Shown here one piece after another: positions 23,977 through 32,137 of a stretch of DNA of 64,000 bases. This DNA is from UBA931 sp036825435. Lineage in GTDB: Bacteria > Pseudomonadota > Gammaproteobacteria > Burkholderiales > Casimicrobiaceae. The position numbers and the translations under genes are program-made. Every line of letters starts with the position of its first letter. Positions within the stretch are counted from its first letter, which is position 1. The notes below the pieces were generated by a model, which was not told the origin of the DNA, made no database searches, and was given only the letters and a program-made list of their open reading frames with translations. The stretch spans positions 4,487 through 68,486 of the forward strand of contig DAISYG010000001.1 in assembly GCA_036825435.1 (NCBI GenBank), read 5' to 3'.

Positions 23977-24581
23977 TGGAAAGAAAAGGCGCGTGCATTG
24001 GGCAAATTCAATGCCTGGTGCGTCGCGGCAATCACCGAGCCGCCCTGTTGGACGTGCTCGCTCATCATGCCGCCCAACAACGCGATCCCCGCAGGATCAA
24101 GCGCGGTAACCGGCTCGTCCAGCACCCACAGAATACGCGGCACCAGCGCCAAGCGCGCCAAACCGATGCGTCGCCGCTGCCCCTGCGACAACACCCGCGC
24201 CGGGACGGTCAAACGTGCGCCAAGCGCAACCCGATTTAGTGCTTCACGCATCGTTTTTTTCGACACCTGCTCGCCCGCCAACTGCACCAAAATTTCGAGA
24301 TTTTCTTCCGCCGTTAATTCGTCTTTAAGTGCAGGCGCATGACCAGCAAAACTGACGTTATTCCGCAGCAACGGATCGAATGGTTGCAACTCCTTGTCCT
24401 GCCAGAACATCTTGCCCGACAGCGGATGCGACAGTCCCGCCAGCATCCGCAGCAGCGTTGTTTTCCCAGTGCCGTTGGGCCCGGTAATAATCAACGCTTC
24501 GCCCGCCTCCAATCGGAAGCTGACCTGATCAAACAGCGTGATGTGACCACGGCGTACCGCGAGATTCTGCACTTCGAGCAT
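23973..24581 (-). CDS. ccmA: CcmA, ATPase of the cytochrome c maturation transporter
   Basis: ABC ATPase whose ATP hydrolysis releases haem-loaded CcmE. The 202 residues show Walker A GPNGTGKTTLLRMLAGL, signature LSQGQRRRIGLARLAL, Walker B RILWVLDEPVTALD and the H-loop ATHQ. ATG at 24581 (MLEVQNLAVRRG); a TTG two codons earlier is less likely. First gene of the nine-gene ccmABCDEFGHI run, divergent from hslU. Confidence 0.96.
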   Translation of the reverse strand: MLEVQNLAVRRGHITLFDQVSFRLEAGEALIITGPNGTGKTTLLRMLAGLSHPLSGKMFWQDKELQPFDPLLRNNVSFAGHAPALKDELTAEENLEILVQLAGEQVSKKTMREALNRVALGARLTVPARVLSQGQRRRIGLARLALVPRILWVLDEPVTALDPAGIALLGGMMSEHVQQGGSVIAATHQALNLPNARAFSFQ

Positions 24582-24813
24582 GAACAATAAATCTGAGATA
24601 GTGCGTTGCCGCCTATCCCCGACAAAATCGGAACGGTGGATTGTAGCAAATTTGCCGTATCTGCCCGGTTTTTCTCGCTGTAATCGCGCACAAATACCCT
24701 TCCAGCAAGTTTTTTACGTCATAAACCTGGTACTGTTTCTGTTACGCTCGTTGTTTCGTCGTTTTTTCCGACGCTGCTATCATTCCCTCCTCTTTTGCTT
24801 TTCAGAAACCCTC

Positions 24814-26136
24814 ATGTTTTCAATGACCCCGGAAGAAATCGTTCACGAGCTCGACAAGCACGTGATCGGACAGGACGACGCCAAACGCGCCGTCGCCATT
24901 GCATTGCGTAATCGTTGGCGCCGTCAGCAGGTGCCCGAGCCGTTGCGCCACGAAATCACCCCCAAGAATATCCTGATGATTGGCCCGACCGGTGTCGGCA
25001 AAACCGAAATTGCCCGTCGCCTGGCGCGCCTCGCCGAAGCGCCATTCATCAAGGTGGAAGCCACCAAATTTACCGAGGTCGGCTACGTGGGCCGTGATAT
25101 TGATTCCATCGTGCGCGACCTCGCCGAAATGGCGGTCAAACAAACACGTGAGAGTGAATCGCGCAAGGTGCGCGACCGTGCGCTCGACGCTGCGGAAGAA
25201 CGCCTGCTGGATGTATTGTTGCCGCCACCGCAAAGCGTGGAACATGGCGTCCCCGCCGACAACAACACGCGCCAGAAATTCCGCAAGATGCTCCGCGAAA
25301 GCAAGCTTGATGACAAAGAGGTTGACATCGACGTCCCTGCAATCTCTGCCGAAATGGAAATCATGGCGCCACCGGGCATGGAGGAGCTTGCATCGCAATT
25401 GCAGGGGATGTTTCAGAACGTCGGCGGCGGGCGGCGGCAGACGAAAAAAATGAAGGTCAGCGAAGCGATCAAAGTATTGACGGATGAAGAAGCCTCCAAA
25501 CTGCTCAACGACGAAGACATCAAAACGCGCGCCATCACCGCCGCCGAACAGAACGGCATCGTTTTCATCGACGAAATCGACAAGATCGCCTCGCGTTCGG
25601 AAGCTAACGGTGCTGATGTATCGCGTCAGGGCGTGCAGCGCGATTTGCTGCCGCTGGTCGAAGGCACAACTGTTTCAACCAAATACGGCATGATCCGCAC
25701 CGACCACATTCTGTTCATCGCCTCCGGCGCGTTTCATTTGTCCAAGCCGTCCGATCTGATTCCTGAATTGCAGGGGCGCTTTCCGATTCGCGTGGAACTA
25801 TCATCGTTATCGGTTGCCGATTTCGAAAAAATTCTCACCGCAACCGATGCCTGCCTGACGCGCCAATACGAAGCATTGATGGCAACTGAAAACGTGAAAC
25901 TGGTGTTCCGCGACGATGGCGTCAAACGCCTTGCCGAAATTGCGTTTGACGTGAACGAGCGCATGGAAAACATCGGCGCGCGCCGCCTGTACACGGTGAT
26001 GGAACGCCTGCTCGAAGAAAGCTCGTTTCACGCATCGCGTTTTTCCAGTCAGGAAATCGTGATCGACGCGGCGTTTGTCGATAAAACGCTCGAGGGCATC
26101 GTGCATAACCAGAAGCTGTCGGATTACATTCTGTAG
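24814..26136 (+). CDS. hslU: HslU (ClpY), ATPase of the HslUV protease
   Basis: AAA+ unfoldase that feeds substrates to the HslV peptidase. The 440 residues (E. coli 443) show MTPEEIVHELDKHVIGQDDA, Walker A GPTGVGKTEIARRLA, the YVGRD pore motif, a variable I-domain, Walker B IVFIDEIDKIASR and the C-terminal LSDYIL tail that inserts into HslV. Unusually, hslV is not the upstream neighbour: only about 230 bp separates it from divergent ccmA. Start ATG 24814 or 24823; the frame extends further upstream without conservation. Confidence 0.95.
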   Translation: MFSMTPEEIVHELDKHVIGQDDAKRAVAIALRNRWRRQQVPEPLRHEITPKNILMIGPTGVGKTEIARRLARLAEAPFIKVEATKFTEVGYVGRDIDSIVRDLAEMAVKQTRESESRKVRDRALDAAEERLLDVLLPPPQSVEHGVPADNNTRQKFRKMLRESKLDDKEVDIDVPAISAEMEIMAPPGMEELASQLQGMFQNVGGGRRQTKKMKVSEAIKVLTDEEASKLLNDEDIKTRAITAAEQNGIVFIDEIDKIASRSEANGADVSRQGVQRDLLPLVEGTTVSTKYGMIRTDHILFIASGAFHLSKPSDLIPELQGRFPIRVELSSLSVADFEKILTATDACLTRQYEALMATENVKLVFRDDGVKRLAEIAFDVNERMENIGARRLYTVMERLLEESSFHASRFSSQEIVIDAAFVDKTLEGIVHNQKLSDYIL

Positions 26137-26149
26137 ACGCACGTTCGCC

Positions 26150-27076
26150 ATGAAGCGCCAACACGTCGCCATTCTGCTCGCCACATACAACGGCACACGT
26201 TTTCTGGAGGCGCAGATGGAGTCGCTGCTCGCGCAGACACACCCGTACTGGACGATTTACGCATCGGACGATGGCTCGACAGACGATACCATTGCGATTC
26301 TCGAACGCTACCAAAAACAACTGGGTGTTGACCGGCTCGTGATCATGCGGGGTATGCGACAAGGTGCCGCGAATAATTTCATGACCCTGCTGCGGCGTCC
26401 GGAAATCCACGGTGATTTTTTTGCGTACTGCGATCAGGACGATATCTGGTTGCCGGATCGGCTAGCGCGTGGCGTGGCGTGGTGCGCTTCGGCGATCGAA
26501 GCCATACCCGCGCTCTTTTGCAGTCGTACCCATTTCATTGATGAGAACGACGCGCCGCTCGGCGAATCACCGCGCATTACGCGACCACCGTCGTTTCAGA
26601 ATGCGCTGTTGCAGAACATCGCCAGCGGCAACACCATGCTGTTCAATCAGGCGGCACGCCAACTGCTGCTGAAAACCGAACACCTCAACGATGTGATCGT
26701 GCACGATTGGTGGACCTATCTTCTGGTCAGCGCCTGCGGTGGATCGGTACACTGCGATGCCGAGCCTACTGTGCTGTACCGACAACACGACCACAATCTG
26801 ATCGGTTCTGGCGCAGGCTGGCGTGCGCGCATGGCACGCTTGCGTCGGGTACTGGCAGGACGCGATCAGCAATGGAACGAACGCCACCTTCGGGCGCTTG
26901 CGCCATTCACGTCATCCATGCCTGCCGAAAACCGCAAAACGTTAGAATTGTTCACGCAGGCACGCCATGCTTCTTTTTTCCGTCGCCTTGTTTTGTTTCT
27001 GCGCTCCGGTGTGTATTGTCAGAACGCTGCCGCCAATTTGCGGCTGTGGGTGTCGGTGTTGCTGGGGAAACTCTAG
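26150..27076 (+). CDS. Family 2 glycosyltransferase (rhamnosyltransferase-like)
   Basis: A 308-residue GT-A glycosyltransferase, probably for O-antigen or other surface glycan. Motifs: VAILLATYNGTRFLEAQMES, YASDDGSTDDT, then FFAYCDQDDIWLPDRL carrying the DxD-type metal site, and VIVHDWWTYLLVSACGG, all typical of RfbF/WcaA-type rhamnosyltransferases. The C-terminus (CQNAAANLRLWVSVLLGKL) is duplicated 0.5 kb downstream. It lies 13 bp after hslU and shares no obvious function with it. The donor and acceptor sugars cannot be inferred. Confidence 0.85.
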   Translation: MKRQHVAILLATYNGTRFLEAQMESLLAQTHPYWTIYASDDGSTDDTIAILERYQKQLGVDRLVIMRGMRQGAANNFMTLLRRPEIHGDFFAYCDQDDIWLPDRLARGVAWCASAIEAIPALFCSRTHFIDENDAPLGESPRITRPPSFQNALLQNIASGNTMLFNQAARQLLLKTEHLNDVIVHDWWTYLLVSACGGSVHCDAEPTVLYRQHDHNLIGSGAGWRARMARLRRVLAGRDQQWNERHLRALAPFTSSMPAENRKTLELFTQARHASFFRRLVLFLRSGVYCQNAAANLRLWVSVLLGKL

Positions 27077-27082
27077 TAAAAG

Positions 27083-27478
27083 CTACTCCAAATCAATTTG
27101 CGGATCATCCCCCAAATATTTCTGTATCCATGCTTCTTCTTGTTCCGGCGCATACCCGAATTCGGGTTCCTCGTAACCCAAATCCAGCGCCATTCCCCCA
27201 GCATTGGTAAGGGCGAACGTTGCCATTGTCCAAGGTTCCTGTCCAGCATCTTTGAATGCCTGACGAAGTTTTATGAAAGAATCATCAAGCTCTCTCGAAT
27301 CGTTGACAAAATAACCATACCTTCCGTTTTCTTTCAAATAATATATGCTCAGGCTCCATACATCATCTATCATCAGCACCCTGATCCAGGCTTTCTGAAA
27401 ATCTTCGGGCAACGAATCAATAAGCAATTGTCCGATTTCCGTATAAAGCTCTTCTTCATTTTTAATATTGAAATTCAT
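27083..27478 (-). CDS. YezG/DUF600-like immunity protein, orphan
   Basis: A 131-residue acidic soluble protein resembling the YezG (DUF600) immunity family found beside LXG or other polymorphic toxins. Supporting features: TEIGQLLIDSLPEDFQKAW at the N-terminus, SLSIYYLKENGRYGYF in the middle, and the acidic tail EEAWIQKYLGDDPQIDLE. Base composition is visibly more AT-rich than neighbours and the gene is bracketed by two copies of a glycosyltransferase 3' end, both signs of acquisition. No toxin gene is seen nearby. The family assignment is from memory of sequence style, so moderate confidence. Confidence 0.6.
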   Translation of the reverse strand: MNFNIKNEEELYTEIGQLLIDSLPEDFQKAWIRVLMIDDVWSLSIYYLKENGRYGYFVNDSRELDDSFIKLRQAFKDAGQEPWTMATFALTNAGGMALDLGYEEPEFGYAPEQEEAWIQKYLGDDPQIDLE

Positions 27479-27586
27479 GGCGCGCCCCTTGCGAATAAAG
27501 AAAACTGGAAAGTAATTCTAACAGCGGCTCGCCATCTCGTCCGTTCCATTTCCGAGGCCAATGGGTATTTCGGAAAATATTCCGAC

Positions 27587-27652
27587 GTATATTGCCAGAA
27601 TGCTGCCACCAACTCGCGGCTGTGGTTGACGGTGTTGCTGGGGAAGCTTTGA
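27587..27652 (+). pseudogene. Remnant of a second glycosyltransferase 3' end
   Basis: Translates in one frame to VYCQNAATNSRLWLTVLLGKL followed by a stop, against VYCQNAAANLRLWVSVLLGKL at the end of the intact gene (27014-27076). The DNA is about 80% identical over 65 bp. Nothing upstream in this frame resembles the rest of the enzyme, so only the tail survives, or a duplicated tail was formed when the intervening immunity gene entered. Confidence 0.6.
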
Positions 27653-27745
27653 GGGGCGTAGAGCGTGTCCATTCCTATAGCGTCATTCCCAAGCAGGCGC
27701 ACTACTGTCCGGGTTTCAGACATCAGAGATCAGGTATCAGTGAAT

Positions 27746-28027
27746 ATTTCATCGCGCGTAGCGCGATCAAACTTTTTTGATGCCTGATTACTGGCATCTG
27801 TCATCTGAACCCCAGACGGTGTTGGCAAAGGAAGCGCATTGCGATGACCACCCCGGCCTGAGGGCCACCCCTCCAAAGGAGGGGAATGCTCTGCTCCTAT
27901 TTCGTCGCATAACGCCCAGACCTTCTCTTGCAATTTCCCTCCCGCAAGCGTGAATCCAGAAGCCGATCATTTATCGCGCGTAGCGTGATCAAACTTTTCT
28001 GATGCCTGTCATCTGTCATCTGATACC
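27746..28027 (+). repeat. Direct repeat pair of about 60 bp flanking a 150-bp spacer
   Basis: Arm 1 (27746-27811) and arm 2 (27968-28027) share ATCGCGCGTAGCG.GATCAAACTTTT.TGATGCCTG and then TCTGTCATCTGA. Between them are CCAGACGGTGTTGG (also inverted at 61828) and the hairpin CCCCTCCAAAGGAGGGG (27868-27884) of a type dispersed in many bacterial genomes. No coding content. Confidence 0.6.
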
Positions 28028-28045
28028 CTGAACCCGCGAAAGCTG

Positions 28046-28051
28046 TATAAT
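28046..28051 (+). promoter_or_regulatory. -10 box of the ahcY promoter
   Basis: A perfect TATAAT sits so that transcription would begin near 28058, immediately before the first stem of the SAH riboswitch. The -35 region is a poor match. Confidence 0.6.
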
Positions 28052-28060
28052 CCGACCATT

Positions 28061-28130
28061 CCGAGGAGCGCTGCGACTTGACCGCCTAGCCGATCAAGCC
28101 AGGCTCGGATGTTCTCAACGGCGCTCGCAT
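28061..28130 (+). promoter_or_regulatory. S-adenosylhomocysteine (SAH) riboswitch
   Basis: The sequence reproduces the SAH aptamer consensus: CCGAGGAGCGCTGCGAC at the start, a variable hairpin CTTGA...TCAAG (28077-28099), CCAGGCTCGG closing the first stem with CCGAG, and AACGGCGCTCGC whose GGCGCTC pairs with GAGCGC of the first strand as the pseudoknot. It lies 53 bp before ahcY. In this class SAH binding turns expression on, so rising SAH would induce its own hydrolase and the downstream methyl-cycle gene metF. Confidence 0.93.
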
Positions 28131-28182
28131 TCTATGATTGAACGGGATGCGGACAACTGTTTGACGCGCCCATTGCGAGGAC

Positions 28183-29604
28183 ATGATGAAAGACACTGTA
28201 AAAACCAACGGCGATTATCTCGTCGCCGATATCCAACTGGCCGATTTTGGCCGCCGTGAAATAGCCATCGCCGAAACCGAGATGCCCGGCCTGATGGCAA
28301 TCCGTGAAGAATTTTCAAAATCAAAGCCTCTCACCGGCGCGCGTATTGCCGGTTCGCTGCACATGACGATCCAAACCGCCGTGCTGATCGAAACCTTGCA
28401 AGCATTGGGTGCATCGGTGCGCTGGGCGTCGTGCAACATTTACTCCACGCAAGACCACGCCGCCGCTGCGATTGCCGCCTCGGGAACGCCGGTATTCGCG
28501 TACAAAGGCGAAACACTCGAAGAGTACTGGCAGTTCACGCACCGTATTTTTCAATGGCCGAACGGCGAGATGCCTAACCTGATCCTTGACGACGGTGGCG
28601 ACGCTACCCTGCTGCTGCACCTGGGTTCGGATGCCGAAAAAAATCCGGCCGTGCTTGACCACCCCGGCAGTGAGGAAGAGGTGGCATTGTTTGCTTCGAT
28701 CAAGGAAACGCTGCGTACCACCCCCGATTTTTATTCACGCACCAAGGCAAGCATTCTCGGGGTAACCGAAGAAACGACGACCGGCGTTCATCGTTTGCAG
28801 AGAATGCACGACGAAGGCCGTCTCGCCTTCCCGGCCATCAATGTCAACGATTCGGTGACCAAATCGAAATTCGATAACCTGTACGGCTGCCGCGAATCGT
28901 TGGTCGATGCGATCAAACGCGCCACCGATGTGATGGTCGCCGGAAAGATCGCCGTGGTTTGTGGTTACGGCGATGTCGGCAAGGGATCGGCGCAGGCGTT
29001 GCGTGCGCTGTCCGCGCAGGTATGGGTGACGGAAATCGACCCGATCTGTGCATTGCAGGCCGCAATGGAAGGCTATCGTGTCATACGCATGGAAGATGTG
29101 GCCGATCAGGCGGATATCTTCGTCACCTGCACCGGTAACCGCGATGTGATCACGCACGAACACATGAAGCGCATGAAAAACAACGCGATCGTCTGCAACA
29201 TCGGTCATTTCGACAACGAAATCGAAGTCGCAGAATTGCGCCAGTACCAGTGGGAAAACATCAAGCCGCAGGTGGATCATATTATCTTCCCGGACGGCAA
29301 ACGGATCATCCTGCTCGCCGAAGGTCGCCTGGTGAACCTTGGTTGCGGCACGGGACATCCGTCGTATGTGATGAGTTCGTCGTTCGCCAATCAGACCATG
29401 GCTCAGATCGAATTGTGGAGCCAGCGCGATACCGATACCTACCAACCCGGTGTGTACGTTCTGCCCAAGCATCTGGATGAAAAAGTGGCGCTGTTGCAGT
29501 TGACGCGCCTGAACGCGCAATTGACCAGGCTCACCACGGAGCAGGCGGACTACATCAATGTTCCGGTTGATGGGCCGTACAAGCTTGATACCTATCGCTA
29601 TTAA
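28183..29604 (+). CDS. ahcY: Adenosylhomocysteinase
   Basis: NAD-dependent hydrolysis of SAH to homocysteine and adenosine, removing the product inhibitor of methyltransferases. The 473 residues show DIQLADFGRREIAIAETEMPG, SLHMTIQTAVLIETL, SCNIYSTQDHAAAAI, the NAD loop VVCGYGDVGKGSAQALR, and the C-terminal LTTEQADYINVPVDGPYK ending DTYRY. The length includes the roughly 40-residue insertion found in proteobacterial enzymes. Start ATG 28183 or the adjacent 28186, after GAGGAC. Controlled by the upstream riboswitch and followed by a holin-family gene and metF. Confidence 0.98.
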   Translation: MMKDTVKTNGDYLVADIQLADFGRREIAIAETEMPGLMAIREEFSKSKPLTGARIAGSLHMTIQTAVLIETLQALGASVRWASCNIYSTQDHAAAAIAASGTPVFAYKGETLEEYWQFTHRIFQWPNGEMPNLILDDGGDATLLLHLGSDAEKNPAVLDHPGSEEEVALFASIKETLRTTPDFYSRTKASILGVTEETTTGVHRLQRMHDEGRLAFPAINVNDSVTKSKFDNLYGCRESLVDAIKRATDVMVAGKIAVVCGYGDVGKGSAQALRALSAQVWVTEIDPICALQAAMEGYRVIRMEDVADQADIFVTCTGNRDVITHEHMKRMKNNAIVCNIGHFDNEIEVAELRQYQWENIKPQVDHIIFPDGKRIILLAEGRLVNLGCGTGHPSYVMSSSFANQTMAQIELWSQRDTDTYQPGVYVLPKHLDEKVALLQLTRLNAQLTRLTTEQADYINVPVDGPYKLDTYRY

Positions 29605-29631
29605 CAGCACGTTTGCTGCAAGGAGGAAACC

Positions 29632-29991
29632 ATGCGTCTTCTGATTGTCTGGTTGATCAACGCAATAGCACTATTATTGCTTTCTTACATCATGCCGTCG
29701 ATTCATGTAGCTTCCATTACCACGGCGTTGATTGCAGCGTTGGTGCTCGGCCTCATCAACGCGCTGATTCGTCCCATCCTGATCGTGTTGACGTTGCCGG
29801 TAACGGTGCTCACACTCGGGCTTTTCATTCTGATCATCAACGCACTGCTGTTCTGGTTTGTCGGTTCGTTCATCCGCGGCTTCGATGTCGGCGGCTTTTG
29901 GTCGGCATTTTTTGGCGCGATTATTTACAGCCTGATTTCGTGGGCGCTATCGGCGCTGGTTTTCGGAACACAACGCGGAGATAACCCATGA
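29632..29991 (+). CDS. Phage-holin-family (YvlD/DUF360-type) membrane protein
   Basis: A 119-residue protein made almost entirely of four hydrophobic helices (LLIVWLINAIALLLLSYIMP; ALIAALVLGLINALIRPILI; TLPVTVLTLGLFILIINALL; GFWSAFFGAIIYSLISWAL). The phage-holin label is a family name; its place between ahcY and metF is conserved in betaproteobacteria and no other phage gene is present, so it is a chromosomal membrane protein of unknown role. The ATG has an ideal AAGGAGG site. The stop overlaps metF (ATGA). Confidence 0.88.
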   Translation: MRLLIVWLINAIALLLLSYIMPSIHVASITTALIAALVLGLINALIRPILIVLTLPVTVLTLGLFILIINALLFWFVGSFIRGFDVGGFWSAFFGAIIYSLISWALSALVFGTQRGDNP

Positions 29992-30845
29992 ATACGCCGT
30001 TTTGTTGCGGTCTGAGTTTTGAATACTTTCCGCCCAAAAGCGAAAGCGGCGCTGAGCAATTGAAACAAACGCGTCTCCGTCTCGCTACTCTGCGTCCCGA
30101 ATTTTGCTCGGTGACGTTTGGTGCGGGCGGCTCCACCCGTCAGGGCACGCTCGACACCGTGCTTGCCATTCGCGAACAAGGACTGAACGGCGCGCCGCAC
30201 ATTTCCTGCATCGGTACATCCAAACAGCAAATCCGTGAAACGATTGAATCGTATCGCGGGCACGGCATTACCAGCGTTGTCGCGTTGCGTGGCGATTTGC
30301 CGTCGGGCACGATGGAAAGCGGTGCGTTTCGCTATGCAGCAGAATTGGTGGCTTTTATTCGCGAAGTCAGCGGCGACTGGTTCAAGATCGGCGTCGCCGC
30401 GTATCCGGAAGCGCATCCGCAATCGCGCAATTACGAGCAGGATGTTCGTCATTTCAAAAGCAAGGTCGATGCGGGCGCAAATCTGGCGATTACGCAATAT
30501 TTTTTCAATCCCGACGCTTATTTCCATTTCGTCGATTGCTGCCAGAAAATCAATATTGATATTCCGATCATTCCGGGCATCATGCCTATTCTGGGATTTT
30601 CGCGCTTGCAACGGTTTTCGGAATTGTGTGGAGCAGAAATTCCGCGCTGGATCACCCGCCGCATGGAAAGCTATGGTGACGACGTTGATTCAATCCGCGC
30701 GTTTGGTTTGGATGTTGTCACCAGAATGTGTGAGCGTTTGCTGGATCACGATGCGCCCGGCTTGCATTTTTATACGATGAATCGCGCTTCTTTGACGATG
30801 GAGATTTGTCACCGTCTTTCCGGCAGACTTCCCGCCACAGCATGA
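29988..30845 (+). CDS. metF: Methylenetetrahydrofolate reductase
   Basis: FAD enzyme that makes 5-methyltetrahydrofolate for homocysteine methylation. The 285 residues show LSFEYFPPKSESGAEQL (catalytic Glu), SVTFGAGGSTRQGT, HISCIGTSKQQI, VALRGDLPSG, ITQYFFNPDAYFHFV and PIIPGIMPILGF. It is coupled to the previous gene (ATGA) and to the following transporter (ATGA). Together with ahcY upstream it refills the methyl cycle under the SAH switch. Confidence 0.97.
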   Translation: MNTPFCCGLSFEYFPPKSESGAEQLKQTRLRLATLRPEFCSVTFGAGGSTRQGTLDTVLAIREQGLNGAPHISCIGTSKQQIRETIESYRGHGITSVVALRGDLPSGTMESGAFRYAAELVAFIREVSGDWFKIGVAAYPEAHPQSRNYEQDVRHFKSKVDAGANLAITQYFFNPDAYFHFVDCCQKINIDIPIIPGIMPILGFSRLQRFSELCGAEIPRWITRRMESYGDDVDSIRAFGLDVVTRMCERLLDHDAPGLHFYTMNRASLTMEICHRLSGRLPATA

Positions 30846-32137
30846 GCGCTGCGCAAAAATCAGTCTGGCAGGTTCTGGCAACGCGCCGGATGATTATTTG
30901 TATTTTCACCGGCTTTTCTTCAGGCCTTCCACTTTATTTATTATTCAACCTGCTTCCGGCATGGCTCAAGACTGAGGGCTTGAGCCTGCGCACCATCGGC
31001 GCTTTTGCGCTGATTCAATTTCCATACACCTGGAAATTTCTATGGGCGCCGCTGCTTGACCGTTATGCGTTACCGTGGCTGGGACGACGACGCAGTTGGA
31101 TGGCGATATTCCATATCGCGCTGATCGGTGTTATCGCCTGGCTCGGCTATTTATCTCCCGCGGAGAATCTATGGTTGGTCGTCGCGCTGACCGCTACGCT
31201 GGCATTTTTGTCGGCTTCCCTGGACATTGTTCTCGATGCATTCCGTCGCAACCTGCTGCTTGATGATGAGCAGGAAATGGGTAACACGCTCCATGTCAAT
31301 GCGTACAAACTTTCGACCCTGGTACCCGGATCGCTGGCACTGATTCTCTCCGACCATCTGCCATGGACACAGGTATTTTTCATCACCGCACTGTTCATGA
31401 TTCCCGGTTTGATCATGACGCTTCTGGTCAGCGAACCGCGCGCCGAAATCAAGCCGCCCAAAACATTGCGCGAAGCGATCATCGAACCTTTTCACGAATT
31501 TCTCTCGCGTCAGGGAACAAAACAGGCGATGTACATCCTCGCTTTCATTTTGCTATACAAACTCGGCGATTCGCTGTGCACCTCGTTGGCAACACCGTTC
31601 TATCTGGAAATGGGTTACACACGCACACAGATCGGGCTGGTCGCCAAACACGCCGGGCTGTGGCCGAGCGTGATCGGTGGCATTTTAGGTGGTATTCTGA
31701 TGACGCGTATCGGTATCAACCGCGCGCTCTGGGTCTTTGGCTTTTTTCAAGCCATCGCTATTATTGGTTTCGCCGAACTGGCGAAGCTCGGCCCTGCCGA
31801 CGCCGATGCTTTTCGTTTATGGGTCCTCGCCGGCGTGATTGGCTTCGAGGCACTCGGCGTCGGATTAGGAACGGCGGCATCGGTCTCGTTCATCGCCCGT
31901 ACCACGCACCCCGCCTACGTCGCAACACAATTCGCGTTGCTCACCAGCTTGACTGCTATCCCGCGCACCTTTGTCAACGCCAGCGCCGGTTTTCTTGTTG
32001 AAGATTTGCAACTCGGCTGGGTACGTTTTTTCTGGTTGTGTTTCTTTCTGGCAATCCCGGGCATGCTTTTATTATTCAAGGTCGCACCGTGGAATGGAAA
32101 GCCACCGACGACGCCATCTATTCGAGAAGAAACATGA
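30842..32137 (+). CDS. ampG: AmpG-family muropeptide MFS transporter
   Basis: A 431-residue major facilitator protein with about 12 helices that imports anhydro-muropeptides for peptidoglycan recycling. Family features: FTGFSSGLPLYLLFNLLPAW, FPYTWKFLWAPLLDRYALP, SLDIVLDAFRRNLL, and YKLGDSLCTSLATPFYLEMG. The ATG overlaps the metF stop. A longer in-frame start at 30806 would lie within metF and is not needed. Substrate is inferred from the family only. Confidence 0.9.
   Translation: MSAAQKSVWQVLATRRMIICIFTGFSSGLPLYLLFNLLPAWLKTEGLSLRTIGAFALIQFPYTWKFLWAPLLDRYALPWLGRRRSWMAIFHIALIGVIAWLGYLSPAENLWLVVALTATLAFLSASLDIVLDAFRRNLLLDDEQEMGNTLHVNAYKLSTLVPGSLALILSDHLPWTQVFFITALFMIPGLIMTLLVSEPRAEIKPPKTLREAIIEPFHEFLSRQGTKQAMYILAFILLYKLGDSLCTSLATPFYLEMGYTRTQIGLVAKHAGLWPSVIGGILGGILMTRIGINRALWVFGFFQAIAIIGFAELAKLGPADADAFRLWVLAGVIGFEALGVGLGTAASVSFIARTTHPAYVATQFALLTSLTAIPRTFVNASAGFLVEDLQLGWVRFFWLCFFLAIPGMLLLFKVAPWNGKPPTTPSIREET

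Larger units (their letters stand above)
27479..28182. other. Repeat-rich 700-bp intergenic region before ahcY
   Basis: No intact gene. From left to right it holds a fragment homologous to the glycosyltransferase 3' end (27587-27652), a direct repeat of about 60 bp (27746-27811 and 27968-28027), a segment with short inverted repeats of a dispersed type between them (27812-27889), then the ahcY promoter and SAH riboswitch. Confidence 0.75.

Noticed and set aside
27098..27652. 184-codon plus-strand frame overlapping the DUF600-like gene
   Set aside because: Only its last 21 codons resemble a known protein (the glycosyltransferase tail); the rest is antisense to the immunity-like gene.
29632..29991. 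Holin as a sign of a prophage
   Set aside because: No other phage gene is nearby and the gene lies in a conserved methyl-cycle operon; the name is only a family label.
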